A DNA stretch of 40,112 nt from an uncultured SAR116 cluster alpha proteobacterium (GCA_902518965.1 CABYIQ010000015.1:1-40112); one strand, 5' to 3'; counted from the first letter of the stretch, positions 16,389 to 25,579 are shown. Notes: generated from the sequence alone by a model not told the origin. Translations and numbers: made by a program.

Positions 16389-17159
16389 CTAAAAATTATC
16401 CTTCCGGGCACGGATTTCTCCAAATACCGCCTTATCGTCTGCATCAGACATATCCAAATGCTGGCGTATAGTGGGGTCACCTGCCCGCAGAAACGGGTTC
16501 GTTGCTAATTCTTCAGATAACAGGCTGGGTACTGTGGGCTGGTTATCTGCCCGCAGAGCCTCTACTGCCTGCACACGTTTGGCCAATACCGTGTTGTCCG
16601 GGTCAACCGTAACTGCAAAACGAGCGTTGGCAGCTGTATACTCATGGCTGGAATAGATCACTGTTTCTGGCGGAAGCTTCATCAGCTTTTCAAGGCTGGC
16701 CCACATCATCTCCGGCGTGCCTTCAAATATACGCCCACAACCCAGCGAAAATAGGGTATCACCGGTAAAACACACAGCCTGCTCTGGCAGATAGAAATTC
16801 AGCATATCCAGCGTATGGCCAGGGGTGGCAATGACCTCAACTGTATGGCCTGCAAAGTCAAAATGATCACCATCAGACAAATAGGTTTCGATGAACTGAT
16901 GAATAGGCCTATCACCAGAAGGGCCAAATATTGCTGCACCCGTCTGCTGGGCAATCTTTATCAGCCCATCTGTGTGGTCAGGGTGATGGTGCGTGACCAG
17001 AATATGAGACAAAGACCATCCTGTTTCGGTGATTGCCTGAAGATAGCTGTCCGGATCGCCAGCATCTATGGCCGCTGTCTGGCCTGTCTTCGGGTCATGC
17101 ATTAGCACACCGTAATTGTCAGCCCCATATAAAAACTGATGATACTGAAAACTCGACAT
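16389..17159 (-). CDS. gloB: Hydroxyacylglutathione hydrolase (glyoxalase II)
   Basis: About 256 residues from the ATG at 17159, which has AAAGGAG 11 bases upstream and matches family starts; the longer frame adds 24 residues unlike the family. It is a metallo-beta-lactamase fold enzyme with the metal motif THHHPDH (57-62 region), a downstream GHT and the CFTGDTLFSLGCGRIFEG block, ending with the typical C-terminal helices (NPFLRAGDPTIRQHL). It hydrolyses S-lactoylglutathione to lactate and glutathione in methylglyoxal detoxification. Adjacent to a HAD phosphatase in the same direction. Confidence 0.9.
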   Translation of the reverse strand: MSSFQYHQFLYGADNYGVLMHDPKTGQTAAIDAGDPDSYLQAITETGWSLSHILVTHHHPDHTDGLIKIAQQTGAAIFGPSGDRPIHQFIETYLSDGDHFDFAGHTVEVIATPGHTLDMLNFYLPEQAVCFTGDTLFSLGCGRIFEGTPEMMWASLEKLMKLPPETVIYSSHEYTAANARFAVTVDPDNTVLAKRVQAVEALRADNQPTVPSLLSEELATNPFLRAGDPTIRQHLDMSDADDKAVFGEIRARKDNF

Positions 17160-17243
17160 AGGCGGACAAGCTCCTTTATTAATATAATAACCCTGAAACT
17201 GGGATCGTAATACCACCCACAGTGTAAGCAAAAATTAACCTGT

Positions 17244-17936
17244 CTAACAAGTTACAACCTTCAGCGCTCTGCCGACTGCAGCCAGACTATCTGCTTTGTG
17301 ATAGTCAGCAGATGCAAAAAAAGCAGGATCGGGGGGTAGCCGGTCGGGGATCTGCACAGTCTTTGCACCAGCGGCCAGCCCTGCTCTCACGCCATTATTT
17401 GAATCCTCAAGAACCAGAACATGTTGTGAATCAACACCAAATGCGGTCATCACTCTTTGATAAATTTCTGGGCTTGGCTTTGCCTGGCTGACCTGATCAC
17501 CACCTGTAATTAGATCCAAAAAGGGCACAAGTCCTGCCCGGGTCAGCTGATCAATTGCTTTATCGGTATGGCTGGATGTGGCCACCGCCGCAGGCACAGC
17601 AGCTCGCCGGATATTTTTCAAAAAATCTGCGGCCATTGGCTTGACTGGTACATCTTCAGACAGGCTGTCAAAATAAATCTGCTTCCATTGACGTTCAAAA
17701 GCAACAACGTCAACTTCATCAGGAAGATGAGTAGATAAAATCTTCCTGTGTGCTGGCCCAGACAGACCTGTCAACGCTGCAAATAATTCAGTGTCGAAGT
17801 CCAGATCAAACAAAGAGCTGGCCCGCCTAAAACTGTCTTCAGACAGGCGTTCTGTATCTAAAAGCAGACCGTCCATATCACAGATAACAAGATGAATATC
17901 AGACAAAAAATGCGTGTAGTGGAGATAAGACGTCAT
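17244..17936 (-). CDS. HAD-superfamily phosphatase (beta-phosphoglucomutase-like)
   Basis: About 230 residues from the ATG at 17936; the longer frame runs into the divergent amidase gene. Motif I is DMDGLLLDT (Asp20 nucleophile, Asp22 acid/base), motif II the AVATSSHTD serine, motif III the KPSPEIY lysine and motif IV LEDSNNGVRAG. The cap and motifs are those of subfamily I phosphatases and phosphoglucomutases. The substrate is not readable from sequence. It lies next to the wall-recycling genes, and a HAD enzyme (MupP) dephosphorylates MurNAc-6-P in Pseudomonas, but MurQ here would use the same substrate, so that role is only a possibility. Confidence 0.8.
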   Translation of the reverse strand: MTSYLHYTHFLSDIHLVICDMDGLLLDTERLSEDSFRRASSLFDLDFDTELFAALTGLSGPAHRKILSTHLPDEVDVVAFERQWKQIYFDSLSEDVPVKPMAADFLKNIRRAAVPAAVATSSHTDKAIDQLTRAGLVPFLDLITGGDQVSQAKPSPEIYQRVMTAFGVDSQHVLVLEDSNNGVRAGLAAGAKTVQIPDRLPPDPAFFASADYHKADSLAAVGRALKVVTC

Positions 17937-18056
17937 GATACGTATAACAAAGGCAGCACACCTTTTATCTGTCAAGAAAAGACCGCTGCACAGAATTGAA
18001 GATAGTGCCGGATTGAACAACTTGCTTTCTGGTAGCCACTGCGGGCATGATGGGGC

Positions 18057-19328
18057 ATGCTGAAAAAAAAGATGATCACTTATCTTATAGTGCATTGTGC
18101 AGATACTCCTGATACAGAGGATCTACGGGCCACAGATATTCATGACATGCATCTGGGCTTTGGTTGGGACGGGGCAGGTTATCACCATATCATCTGCCGT
18201 GATGGACAGATAGAACCCGGTCGGCCGTTTTACTGGCAAGGCGCACATGCCTATGGCCAAAATGAAAACAGTTTGGGGATTTGTCTGATTGGCCGGCAAA
18301 AATTCACACCTGCCCAGATGAACAGCCTGTCCCGACTTCTACATCAACTAAAATGCCGCTATCCTGATGCTGAAATTGTCGGTCATCGAGATGTTCAGAA
18401 TACTTCAAAAACCTGTCCAAATTTTGATGTTCGCTCTTGGTGGACAGGTGAAAATCTGCTGAGCGGGCGGAAAGCCTGTGTCTCAGCATCTGTTACAGGG
18501 CTGTATGAGACGCCGCCCAAACACATGCAGACAGCCCCAGCATTAGACACAGAATTATTGTCAGGTGAAGAGGTGGTTTTATCTGGTAAGACAACAGATA
18601 ATGGCTTCGTGCATATCACCTCGCTGCATGATGGGTATCAGGGCTGGGTGAAGCTGGCTGATTTAGCTAAGCAGCCAAAACCTTTCACAGCTAATGCAAA
18701 AATATGTCAGCCTTTTGCTGTGCTGACAGCTAGTCCAGATGTTAAATCAGCCTGTCTGCAACAGCTGCCCTTTGGTGCGGCCGTGATGATCACCGGTCCA
18801 GCAGAACGGGGCTTTGTGCCCGTTATGGGGCTGGGTAGCGATGGAAGGGAACAGGCTGGCTTCATTCCTCAGACACATATCCAGTCCTACAATCAACAGC
18901 GCAATGAGGATTGGGCAGGCTGGGCAGAAAAATTTATTGGTGCTCCCTATAAATGGGGCGGACGCAGTGCGGCTGGCCTTGATTGCTCAGCTCTCGTCCA
19001 GCTGAGCCTAGCCGCAAGCCAGTATTCCCTGCCGCGTGATACTGGTCCCCAACTTCAGCATTTGAAAAAACAGGCACGGGTTTCCGGCGCCCGTTATGAC
19101 TCCCCTGATGATTTTAGGACAGTTGATTTTGGCCGCGGCGACCTGATTTACTGGGACGGGCATGTAGCGATCTGTGTTAATGAAAAGGATATCATCCATG
19201 CCAATGCATTTCATCATTGTGTTATCGTTGAACCGCACGAAACAGCAGTCAGCCGCATAGCGGCCAGCTTCGGCCCATCCATTGCGCATATCCGGAAAAA
19301 TGTGATCAGGCAGATTTTATCAGCGTGA
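18057..19328 (+). CDS. Fusion of N-acetylmuramoyl-L-alanine amidase, SH3 and NlpC/P60 peptidase
   Basis: 423 residues without a signal peptide. Residues about 6-130 are an Amidase_2/PGRP domain with ligands His13 (LIVHCADT), His110 (GHRD) and Cys120 (TCPNFD) and YHHIICRDG. Two SH3-like modules follow (about 140-275). The C-terminal NlpC/P60 domain (about 285-415) has Cys310 (GLDCSAL), His369 (DGHVAI) and His381. One half would cut MurNAc-L-Ala and the other peptide bonds such as D-Glu-mDAP. The absence of a signal suggests cytoplasmic action on recycled muropeptides. It overlaps ampG tail to tail by 23 bases. The ATG at 18072 is an alternative start. Confidence 0.85.
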   Translation: MLKKKMITYLIVHCADTPDTEDLRATDIHDMHLGFGWDGAGYHHIICRDGQIEPGRPFYWQGAHAYGQNENSLGICLIGRQKFTPAQMNSLSRLLHQLKCRYPDAEIVGHRDVQNTSKTCPNFDVRSWWTGENLLSGRKACVSASVTGLYETPPKHMQTAPALDTELLSGEEVVLSGKTTDNGFVHITSLHDGYQGWVKLADLAKQPKPFTANAKICQPFAVLTASPDVKSACLQQLPFGAAVMITGPAERGFVPVMGLGSDGREQAGFIPQTHIQSYNQQRNEDWAGWAEKFIGAPYKWGGRSAAGLDCSALVQLSLAASQYSLPRDTGPQLQHLKKQARVSGARYDSPDDFRTVDFGRGDLIYWDGHVAICVNEKDIIHANAFHHCVIVEPHETAVSRIAASFGPSIAHIRKNVIRQILSA

Positions 19329-20667
19329 GACGATCTCTGATTGACCAGAGTAGCAACAAAGACGGGATCACCATAAGAGCGGTAATAATGAAGAACAGAC
19401 CCCAGTCACCTTCAAGCCAGTCAACCAGCTCACCTGATGATGACGCCAGTAATGTGCGGCCCAATGTACCTATCGATGCCAGCAGAGCATATTGTGTAGC
19501 CGTATAGTTCCTGTCCACAAGCAGCGAAATAAAGGTGACAAAAGCCACTGTGGCAAAGGCAGCCGCCAAATCATCCAGAATGACTGCAACAGCAAACAGC
19601 CATTCCACTTTGCCTGTCCATGCTAAAACTGAAAACAGAATGTTAGTGGATGCCATCACCGCCCCGGAAATCAATAAAGCCCGTACAACACCTGATTTTA
19701 ACGCGAAATAGCCGCCCAACAAAGTGAAGGCAACAGTTGTAATCCAACCCAGCCCTTTTGAATAAAGCGCAATGTCTGATTTGGAAAAACCCACTTCCTT
19801 ATAAAAGATGATGGACATTTTGCCCATAAACGCCTCACCGATCTTGAACAGGAAAATAAAACTCAAAATGGCTATGCCCATTTTGAGTCCGTTTTTCTGA
19901 AAAAAGCTGAGGAGCGGCATCAGAACAGTGGAAGCCAACCAGCTAGTAGCCTGCGATAACAAACTGTCACCACCCAGTTTTTGCTGGAAGTTGGCCTGTG
20001 CAGCAGCCTGCACCTTTTGCCGTTCTGCTGTACCCACTTCTGGTATAAAAAGGAGGCCGATATTGCACAAAATGACAATGCCGCCCAGCAAGATAAAGGT
20101 CATCTGCCAGTAATTCTCAAAGCCCATCATCTCAAATTTATCAGCAACCATTAGAGCAATCAGGCCGCCTATTTTAAATCCTGACCACCAGCCTATGACC
20201 GCAACAGATGCGCCGGCAGCCATAGCTGCTGTATCTTCTTTTTCGATTTGTTCGATCCGCAAGGCATCAATAGTGATGTCCTGCGTTGCAGAGCAGATCG
20301 CGATCAACAGCCCTGCCCCGATAACCAAAGTGATATTTACCGAAGGCGCAAGCAAGGACCAGGCCAGCAAACTGGCCAGGATAAAGCCCTGCATCAGAAG
20401 AATCCAACTTTTTCGATGACCCAGCCTGTCTGTAAGATAAGGCAGGCGAAGCCTGTCAACTAGAGGGGCCCATAGAAAATTCACCGCATAGACAGCAAAG
20501 ATTAATCCAGCCCAGCCAACCGCAGATCGGGACAAGCCATCTTCTTTCAGCCACAGGCTTAAGGAGCTGCCGATCAACACCCAAGGGAAGCCACTCATTA
20601 CGCCAAGCAGGAAAATGCGGCGCATTCGTCTATCAAGAAAAAGTGCCATGCTGGCTGTTCTATTCAT
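19306..20667 (-). CDS. ampG: Muropeptide permease AmpG (MFS)
   Basis: 453 residues with about 12 membrane helices. The start has the AmpG hallmark: MRRIFLLGVMSGFPWVLIGS, SLSLWLKEDGLS, then VYAVNFLWAPLVDR and a DITIDALRIE motif in the fourth helix. AmpG carries GlcNAc-anhydroMurNAc peptides from the periplasm into the cytoplasm. It is the entry step for the enzymes around it (amidase, GH84, AnmK, MurQ, dipeptidase). GGGAG precedes the ATG. Convergent with the amidase fusion. Confidence 0.88.
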   Translation of the reverse strand: MNRTASMALFLDRRMRRIFLLGVMSGFPWVLIGSSLSLWLKEDGLSRSAVGWAGLIFAVYAVNFLWAPLVDRLRLPYLTDRLGHRKSWILLMQGFILASLLAWSLLAPSVNITLVIGAGLLIAICSATQDITIDALRIEQIEKEDTAAMAAGASVAVIGWWSGFKIGGLIALMVADKFEMMGFENYWQMTFILLGGIVILCNIGLLFIPEVGTAERQKVQAAAQANFQQKLGGDSLLSQATSWLASTVLMPLLSFFQKNGLKMGIAILSFIFLFKIGEAFMGKMSIIFYKEVGFSKSDIALYSKGLGWITTVAFTLLGGYFALKSGVVRALLISGAVMASTNILFSVLAWTGKVEWLFAVAVILDDLAAAFATVAFVTFISLLVDRNYTATQYALLASIGTLGRTLLASSSGELVDWLEGDWGLFFIITALMVIPSLLLLWSIRDRLTLIKSA

Positions 20668-20777
20668 AGTAAACTCCCATCCTTTATCTGCACGGACCGT
20701 TTCAGTTTATGTTAGAATTAAAAAAGCAGGCAATTCGTCTAAATATCAATAATTCAGGCATCCGCTATAAGCTGCCC

Positions 20778-20882
20778 TTACACCCCCTTGGCAAAGATAT
20801 GCCGGGCCACACCGCCAAAGGCTGAACGTAACACAATGCGTCCGTTTCGTCCCAAACCATTCAAGGCTATTTTTTGTGTCAT
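20778..20882 (-). pseudogene. Possible remnant of a GAPDH N-terminus
   Basis: A 34-codon leftward frame begins MTQKIALNGLGRNGRIVLRS, very close to the Rossmann start of glyceraldehyde-3-phosphate dehydrogenase (typically KIAINGFGRIGRLVLR), then changes to an unrelated GGVARHIFAKGV and stops. Nothing else of the enzyme is seen around it. It lies in the otherwise gene-free gap 20668-21079 between ampG and the L,D-transpeptidase. No clear ribosome site. It may be a deletion remnant or chance; a rightward frame over the same area (20788-21093) has no gene-like features. Confidence 0.3.
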
Positions 20883-21079
20883 GCTTTCGCCCGTTTTCTC
20901 TTTAGAACTTAAAATAATACCAGTTGCAGCAAAGAAATTATTGAGGCATGCGGTCTTGCCAACAACCCTAAATGAAGATTTTATTATTTATGCATTCCAT
21001 AGTCTTTCTCCAACATTCCTTCTTTCCCTGCAACAAGACATAGGCAGATTAAATAATCTAACAAATAAAAACCAGATAT

Positions 21080-21628
21080 ATGAACAAAATTAAACAAATT
21101 TATATCAGCCAAATTGAATCAGGGTATCGGCTATCTGCGTGCCAATATCAATTTACCTGCGTTATTGGGCGGTCCGGACTGATCGCGGCAGACAAAAAGA
21201 GAGAAGGTGATGGGGCCACACCTATAGGCAATTGGCTTCTGCGAAGCCTGTTTTATCGCCCAGACAGAACTGATGCGGACATAATCAGGCAGAGAAGCCT
21301 ACTGCCCTGCCGGCCAATAACAGAACACATGGTCTGGGTTGATGACCCCGTCAGCCCGCATTACAATCAGCCGGTTATGCTGCCCTGTACTGCCCGTCAT
21401 GAAAAGCTCTGGCGCCAAGACGGGCTGTATGATCTAATCCTTCCGCTTGGCTATAATGACGGGCCGGTGACACCACACAGGGGCAGCGCAATATTTCTGC
21501 ATTGTGCGGAAGCTGATACGCCGTCAACAGAAGGCTGTGTTGCGCTGCAGAAATCTGATTTGCTGATGATCCTGCCTTTTTGTACCAGCAGCACGCTGGT
21601 AACGGTCCAAAAACAGGCCGAGTCTTAA
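21080..21628 (+). CDS. L,D-transpeptidase (YkuD/YafK type)
   Basis: 182 residues. The middle has KREGDGATPIGNWLLRS, the usual substrate-loop block (GxxTPxG), and the end has the catalytic motif FLHCAEADTPSTEGCVALQ with His141 and nucleophile Cys153. L,D-transpeptidases cross-link mDAP residues or attach proteins to the wall, and some act as L,D-carboxypeptidases. No classical signal peptide is visible from the ATG at 21080, and no ribosome site precedes it, so the start may be wrong or the protein may act in the cytoplasm on recycled peptides. Neighbours are wall-recycling genes. Confidence 0.8.
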   Translation: MNKIKQIYISQIESGYRLSACQYQFTCVIGRSGLIAADKKREGDGATPIGNWLLRSLFYRPDRTDADIIRQRSLLPCRPITEHMVWVDDPVSPHYNQPVMLPCTARHEKLWRQDGLYDLILPLGYNDGPVTPHRGSAIFLHCAEADTPSTEGCVALQKSDLLMILPFCTSSTLVTVQKQAES

Positions 21629-21702
21629 AAATTTTGAAACAAGGCAGGAACAGAAAACAAAGATGATGAAGATGGTCTGAAGCTGTCGCAGTTTCAACTA
21701 GT

Positions 21703-22464
21703 TTAAATCAAAACACCAGCTTCTGTAGCCAGAAGGGCCTGTATCTCAGCGTGACGGGCTTTCAGCTTGGCATTCCGCGGTATCATTTCTGTCATCAGGC
21801 CGTGTCTTACCCGGCCCAGCAGCACCATCAGCTGGGTAGACAGCAGGTTCAGACAAATTTTTTGCGCTGTCCCTGCTTTCAGCCTTGTTGACCCGGCCAG
21901 AGCTTCTGCCCCTGTGGCCAGACAAATGGGATAATCTGCTGCTTCTAATAAAGGGGTGCTGTGATTATTACTGATCCCCACTGTCAAACAGCCTGCGTGC
22001 CGTGCTGCGCGGATGCCTGAACAGGTAAAGGGTGTGCTGCCGCTGGCGGCCAGCCCAATAAGGCAATCATCTGGTCCAAGGGCAAGTTGCTCAATTTCTG
22101 CCTGCGCGGCAACTTCATCATCTTCTGCATTTTCAACAGGCTGCAAAAGGGCCGTTTTACCCCCGGCGATGACATAGGCTATTCGTCTGTCTGGCCAACC
22201 GAAGGTCGGTAGCAATTCAGCCCCGTCCTGTACTCCAATGCGTGCTGATGTGCCTGCGCCGATATAGGCAAGGCGGCCTGCATCACTGTTGGCAAGACGG
22301 GTATGAAGGGCATGTGCAGCTGCTGTGATCTGCGGCAGGGCTGTGCGCAACGCGCTAATCGCCTCTGCCTGACTATCGAGCATCACTGTCAGAGCTCCGT
22401 CTGTGTCCATCTGATCAAGCCATTTATCAGCAGTCGGCCTGTCTTCTGTCGTCATCTGTGTCAT
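21703..22464 (-). CDS. murQ: N-acetylmuramic acid 6-phosphate etherase
   Basis: About 253 residues from ATG 22464 (a TTG at 22491 would add nine). It is a SIS-fold enzyme with AYIGAGTSARIGVQDGAEL, ending in the conserved catalytic Glu, and NAEDDEV for the second. Also present are GLAASGSTPFTCSG and the signature AGSTRLKAGTAQKICLN. It cuts the lactyl ether of MurNAc-6-P to give GlcNAc-6-P and lactate. It is shorter than the usual ~300 residues: the protein stops after the NAKLKARHAEIQ region and lacks the last helical part. Divergent from anmK, which makes its substrate. Confidence 0.85.
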   Translation of the reverse strand: MTQMTTEDRPTADKWLDQMDTDGALTVMLDSQAEAISALRTALPQITAAAHALHTRLANSDAGRLAYIGAGTSARIGVQDGAELLPTFGWPDRRIAYVIAGGKTALLQPVENAEDDEVAAQAEIEQLALGPDDCLIGLAASGSTPFTCSGIRAARHAGCLTVGISNNHSTPLLEAADYPICLATGAEALAGSTRLKAGTAQKICLNLLSTQLMVLLGRVRHGLMTEMIPRNAKLKARHAEIQALLATEAGVLI

Positions 22465-22526
22465 GTTATCCAGTTTAAACTGTTCCGACAAAACTTGCGA
22501 GCGGCAAGTGAATAGCTTACCACAGA

Positions 22527-23666
22527 ATGATGACAGAAATGCTCAACAAAACAAAGATGCAGCCAGTTATCGGTCTGATGTCGGGGACTAGCGCAGATGG
22601 CATTGATGGCTGTATTTTGCTGACAGATGGGCGGCATGTCAAACACACAGATATCAGCCTGTGTCAGCCCTATCCAGGCCCTGTCGAGAAGGCTATCCAA
22701 GCTGCCCGACGTGACCCATCAAGCTTTCTCGCAGACCCGCACCGCCGGATAGCACTTATTAACGCCATAACAGACAGCCATGCGGATAGTGTATATCATC
22801 TGTTGCGCAGAGCTACAGAGGAAGGTCTGCCGGCTGTGCAGCTGTGCGGCTTTCATGGACAAACGGTCTATCATCAGCCAGAGGCAGGTCGGACCATTCA
22901 GCTGGGTGACGGAAACCGGCTGGCTGAACTGTGCGGCCTGCCAGTGATTTATGATTTCAGACGGGCCGATATGGAAGCAGGCGGACAGGGCGCGCCGCTT
23001 GCCCCTGTTTATCATCAGATACTACTAAGCCAGGCTGGCTGCCAGCATCCGGCCGGGTTTCTGAATTTGGGCGGGATCGCCAATCTGACAGCCTGTGCAG
23101 ACACCCATCTTCTGGGGTTTGATACCGGCCCGGCAAATGCGCTGACAGATGCTGTCTGCCAAAAAGAGCTGGGTCTACCCTATGATAAGGACGGGACAAT
23201 CGCCGCACAGGGCTACATATCTGCTCCATTTTTAGAGGCTGCCCTGAAGGATTCTTATTTCCAGCGCAGTGGCCCACGTTCATTGGACTGGTCCCATTTT
23301 TCTGACTACTTGCAGCACCCTGACTTTCGCACATTATCCGTTGAAGATAAGCTGGCCAGCCTGACCGCACTCAGTGCGCAGAGTATTGCTGTGGGCATAT
23401 CCAATCTGCCTTTTTCTTTGAGAACCCTGATTGTGGCAGGTGGGGGAGTGCAAAATAAAACCATGATGAAGATGATTTCTGATGCTCTGCCAGACGAGCT
23501 CACCCTAGCCACAGCAGAGGACATAGGCGCTGCATCAGATATGATAGAGGCCGAACTTATTGCTGTGCTGGCGGCACGCTATCTTGCCCAGCTACCCTCT
23601 ACCTGGCCAGAAACCACTGGCGCCTCCGCTGCGCAGATTGCCGGCATCCGCGCGGACCCTCTATAA
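22527..23666 (+). CDS. anmK: Anhydro-N-acetylmuramic acid kinase
   Basis: 379 residues, the family length. It has the ATP-binding start GLMSGTSADGID (16-27), the FHGQTVYHQP block, GDGNRLAELCGLPVIYDFRRAD, and FLNLGGIANLT with GFDTGPANALTD containing the catalytic Asp. A Gly-rich AGGGVQNK lies near the end. It hydrolyses the 1,6-anhydro bond and phosphorylates to MurNAc-6-P in the cytoplasm, feeding MurQ. The start codon lies 62 bases from murQ's in divergent orientation, so the two may share a control region. It overlaps the PIG-L gene tail to tail by six bases. Confidence 0.92.
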   Translation: MMTEMLNKTKMQPVIGLMSGTSADGIDGCILLTDGRHVKHTDISLCQPYPGPVEKAIQAARRDPSSFLADPHRRIALINAITDSHADSVYHLLRRATEEGLPAVQLCGFHGQTVYHQPEAGRTIQLGDGNRLAELCGLPVIYDFRRADMEAGGQGAPLAPVYHQILLSQAGCQHPAGFLNLGGIANLTACADTHLLGFDTGPANALTDAVCQKELGLPYDKDGTIAAQGYISAPFLEAALKDSYFQRSGPRSLDWSHFSDYLQHPDFRTLSVEDKLASLTALSAQSIAVGISNLPFSLRTLIVAGGGVQNKTMMKMISDALPDELTLATAEDIGAASDMIEAELIAVLAARYLAQLPSTWPETTGASAAQIAGIRADPL

Positions 23667-24353
23667 AAACCCCTCTGCGCCCGAAACATAGTAGGGCCGG
23701 TAAGGAGGCGGAGGCGGTATCATTGCTCGAATATCGGAAAATGGAAAACGCGCTGCGCTGCGATAGGCTTCAGCATAATGACCTTCGGGGGCATTACATT
23801 GGGCAGCTCGAAACCGATTAAGCAACGCTGCCCCATCGGCAAAACGTTCAGGCATCTGGCTGGTATGGGCCAGTATGGCCGCTCTTTTCTCTGCCTGCCA
23901 GTTGGTAATATCCACGTAATAGTCGGGGACAAACCCGACCCCCATCAGCGTGTCTGCATAAAGAACAGGGCAGTTGAAACCAGCCAGCTCAGTAACCCAT
24001 GAGGACAACGCACGGTGGTCTGTGTGATAATCTTCAGGGGCATGTGTGAGTATAAGGTCAGGCGCAACATTTGTGATGTGATCATAAACAACCTGCCGCC
24101 CGCCTGCAGTTCCCGACAAGACTCCATCTGGCAGGCCCAGCAATACAGGTGCAGCCAGAAGGGATAGGGCTAACTTTGTTTCAGCAGCCCGCCGTTCTGC
24201 CAGGGTCTTGTCCTGGCCCGCTAGTTCACCTGCTGCCCCGTCTGTGGCGACCGCCAGATGCAGCTCATCCCCACGGTCTTTGCAGGCAGCCAACAGACCA
24301 TAACAGAAAATTTCCAAATCATCAGGGTGCGCGCCTATTGCCAGTATCCGCAT
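23661..24353 (-). CDS. PIG-L family N-acetylglucosaminyl deacetylase
   Basis: 230 residues. The start has the PIG-L zinc motif AHPDDLE (about 7-13), then ATDGAAGE, and a later HAPEDYHTDHRAL block with the third His ligand. The family removes acetyl groups from GlcNAc-bearing substrates (for example GlcNAc-PI, GlcNAc-malate). No signal peptide, so cytoplasmic. Among anmK, murQ and GH84 it may act on GlcNAc freed from muropeptides, but the substrate is an inference; no nagA is seen here. Convergent with anmK. Confidence 0.82.
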   Translation of the reverse strand: MRILAIGAHPDDLEIFCYGLLAACKDRGDELHLAVATDGAAGELAGQDKTLAERRAAETKLALSLLAAPVLLGLPDGVLSGTAGGRQVVYDHITNVAPDLILTHAPEDYHTDHRALSSWVTELAGFNCPVLYADTLMGVGFVPDYYVDITNWQAEKRAAILAHTSQMPERFADGAALLNRFRAAQCNAPEGHYAEAYRSAARFPFSDIRAMIPPPPPYRPYYVSGAEGFL

Positions 24354-24439
24354 GCCTTATCCTTTTTCTTTTTCCTCGCCAGAACAAGCTGACCCCTTCA
24401 TAATGCCTGACAGCACTAAGAAGGGCAATCAGACAGAAG

Positions 24440-25579
24440 ATGATGAATAGACAAATCCATCGTGGCTATATTGAGGGGTATTATGGCAGGCTGCTGTCTT
24501 TTAAGGATAGACATCAGCTACTTGGCACATTACATGATTTGTCCATGGACAGCTATCTTTATGCGCCAAAAGAAGATGTCTTTCACCGGTTTGACTGGCG
24601 CCGGCCCTACCCTGAAGACTGGTGTGCTAACTTTGCAGCGTTTTGTGCGGCCGCACGGGCAAAACAGATAAGAATTCTGGCAGGAATTGCTCCAGGACTG
24701 GATTTCGCCTTTGACGATGATAAAGACGACACAGTCGCGCTGCGGGTAAAAGCAGAACAGCTTGCCAAGGCAGGCGCAGACGGTCTTGTGTTGATGTTTG
24801 ATGATATCAGCGCGGACTTGGCTGTTTTTGGCCGAGCCGGTATCAGCGAGGGCCAAGCCCATGCCCGGCTGGCCTCATGGCTACAGGAGGAAACAGGCTG
24901 TCCTGTCTTTCTGGTACCGCGTCTGTATGCTGATGAGGTCGAAGGTGATCATTCGGCTTATGCATCTGATCTGAATCAAAACATGGCCGAAGATATCGGA
25001 GTGTTTACTTGCGGTGTAACGATTGTTGCAGAGAAAATCAGCCTTCCTGACAAAGCGGGAATTCTGGCAGATAAGCTCAGGCAACCCCTGATCATATGGG
25101 ATAATCTATATTGTAATGATTATTGTCCGCGTCGCTTGTTTACGGGCGAATGGACAGGTCGTAAAGAGGCTGATCCGATCCTGCTGAATGGAACTGGCAT
25201 GCCAGAAACAGACAAATTATTATTGGGCCTGATGGCCGGAAAGGACCGAAAAGTCCTGTTTGCCAAAGCAGGAGTTCCGGAAGCCTTTGCCCACATTGAA
25301 TACTGCCTCTGGCATCCTGTCTTTTCCGGCCAACCGAGAGCAGCTGCTCTGCCAGACCCGCAAGGGGTTCTGGAAGCACTTGAGGAGTTGCTCTGGCAAT
25401 GGAAAGGCCAGCTGGCCAGAGAATGGTATCCTTATCTATTTGGGCTGAAAGGTGACTTATTAATCGCAGGCGGCGACATGGAGAATGAAAGAATTTACAA
25501 AACCCAAACAAATGCGCTTGCATCTGTTCTAACTAAACAACACTTACCTGCCTTATCTGTTGACAGCTCAGGCTCATGA
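24440..25579 (+). CDS. GH84 family beta-N-acetylglucosaminidase (cytoplasmic)
   Basis: 379 residues. The start has the GH84 pattern RGYIEGYYGRLLSFKDR, then YLYAPKEDVFHRFDWRRPYP and ILAGIAPGLDF. The catalytic pair is Asp121-Asp122 in LVLMFDDIS, the GH84 substrate-assisted motif. A later VFLVPRLYAD and IIWDNLYCND follow the family. GH84 removes beta-linked GlcNAc, as in O-GlcNAcase and bacterial NagJ. No signal peptide or accessory modules are present, unlike many secreted GH84 enzymes. Within a wall-recycling cluster it may cleave GlcNAc from anhydroMurNAc, the job of GH3 NagZ. The stop overlaps the dipeptidase start (ATGA), so the two are coupled. Confidence 0.85.
   Translation: MMNRQIHRGYIEGYYGRLLSFKDRHQLLGTLHDLSMDSYLYAPKEDVFHRFDWRRPYPEDWCANFAAFCAAARAKQIRILAGIAPGLDFAFDDDKDDTVALRVKAEQLAKAGADGLVLMFDDISADLAVFGRAGISEGQAHARLASWLQEETGCPVFLVPRLYADEVEGDHSAYASDLNQNMAEDIGVFTCGVTIVAEKISLPDKAGILADKLRQPLIIWDNLYCNDYCPRRLFTGEWTGRKEADPILLNGTGMPETDKLLLGLMAGKDRKVLFAKAGVPEAFAHIEYCLWHPVFSGQPRAAALPDPQGVLEALEELLWQWKGQLAREWYPYLFGLKGDLLIAGGDMENERIYKTQTNALASVLTKQHLPALSVDSSGS

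Noticed and set aside
20788-21093. 101-codon rightward frame upstream of the L,D-transpeptidase
   Set aside because: Protein looks random and it overlaps the start of the transpeptidase gene out of frame; no ribosome site.
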